Assembly: GCA_040754075.1 (NCBI GenBank)
Contig: JBFMDH010000001.1
Location: 62,001 to 126,000 of the forward strand
Reading direction: 5' to 3'
DNA from: Acidobacteriota bacterium
GTDB lineage: Bacteria; Acidobacteriota; Blastocatellia; UBA7656
DNA: 64,000 bases
Shown: piece after piece, positions 63,882 to 64,000 of the stretch
How the letters are laid out: each line of letters begins with the position of its first letter
Numbering within the stretch: the first letter of the stretch is position 1
Translations under genes and position numbers: made by a program
The notes under the pieces: generated by a model
What the model was told of the DNA's origin: nothing
Databases searched by the model: none
The model's input: the letters and a program-made list of their open reading frames with translations, nothing else

Positions 63882-64000
63882 TTATTGATCGCCCAATTGC
63901 AATCCGTAAACCGCATTGAAAACCCGCGCCGCATTCTGTTTCCAGGTGAATTTTTGAATGACGGTTTGTCGCGCCGCTTCACCTAATCGCTTTCGTAAAC
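63882..64000 (-). CDS. glycosyltransferase, C-terminal fragment cut by the window edge
   Basis: On the minus strand a frame open from the right edge ends at a TAA at 63882-63884. Its 38 residues (LGEAARQTVIQKFTWKQNAA, ending YGLQLGDQ) look like the C-terminus of a GT4-type glycosyltransferase, where a Lys/Trp-rich helix follows the last strand. The start lies beyond the window. Confidence 0.5.
   Translation of the reverse strand, partial: LRKRLGEAARQTVIQKFTWKQNAARVFNAVYGLQLGDQ

Overview
The window looks like chromosomal DNA of an Acidobacteriota bacterium, most likely of the Blastocatellia type. This is inferred from gene content, not from a marker gene. The pointers are a GWxTD-domain secreted protein, a CadC-like winged-helix/TPR regulator, a DUF4331/HupE/TPR locus, TPR-CHAT and J-like/PilZ proteins, a TMTC-like membrane TPR protein, and a run of carboxypeptidase-regulatory-like secreted proteins. 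Base composition appears moderate and even. I see no insertion sequence, prophage, integron, CRISPR array or rRNA. There is one tRNA (Glu, CUC).

Layout. 0.4-2.7 kb: two translationally coupled genes for CARDB/choice-of-anchor-like proteins, followed by two strong hairpins. 3.2-6.0 kb: an ECF sigma factor and a divergent winged-helix/TPR membrane regulator. 6.1-10.3 kb (minus): TPR lipoprotein, DUF4331 protein and EF-hand/HupE membrane protein. 10.6-14.2 kb: a SurA-like/DsbA-like exported fusion, convergent with a TMTC-like TPR membrane protein. 14.4-22.5 kb: metabolism, with a ThiO-type glycine oxidase, a DJ-1/PfpI protein, a single-chain ethanolamine ammonia-lyase (EutB fused to EutC) with its permease, an AAC(6')-like acetyltransferase, 3-hydroxybutyryl-CoA dehydrogenase and enoyl-CoA hydratase. 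22.6-27.8 kb (minus): an asymmetric heterodimeric ABC exporter pair, a hotdog thioesterase, an alkyltransferase-like DNA-repair protein and a DinB protein. 27.8-30.4 kb: a long non-coding stretch with a terminator-ended structured RNA candidate, then tatA/B and a tatC with an enlarged first periplasmic loop. 30.5-34.6 kb: GWxTD protein, tRNA-Glu, glutamine synthetase and a LEA14-like protein. 34.6-37.3 kb (minus): two paralogous J-like/PilZ/PilZ proteins.

37.5-50.3 kb: seven consecutive paralogous exported proteins built from carboxypeptidase-regulatory-like beta-sandwich repeats. They fall into two subfamilies in the order A-A-A-B-A-A-B. 50.6-57.0 kb (minus): the most system-like locus in the window, comprising an ECF-like sigma factor, a 1222-residue protein (anti-sigma-like N-terminus, one membrane helix, TPR array, CHAT cysteine protease), an unknown 276-residue protein and a trypsin-like protease without a signal peptide. 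57.3-64.0 kb: a spermidine-synthase-like membrane protein, a UPF0175/DUF3368 toxin-antitoxin pair, a glycosyltransferase, an exported thioredoxin-like protein, an ECF sigma/anti-sigma pair, and the 3' end of another glycosyltransferase at the right edge.

Themes are envelope and secretion (Tat, many Sec signal peptides, disulfide and chaperone functions) and regulation by sigma factors with membrane-bound partners. Three ECF-like sigma factors occur in 64 kb, two of them next to a probable anti-sigma partner. All functional statements rest on reading motifs by eye; no database search was run.
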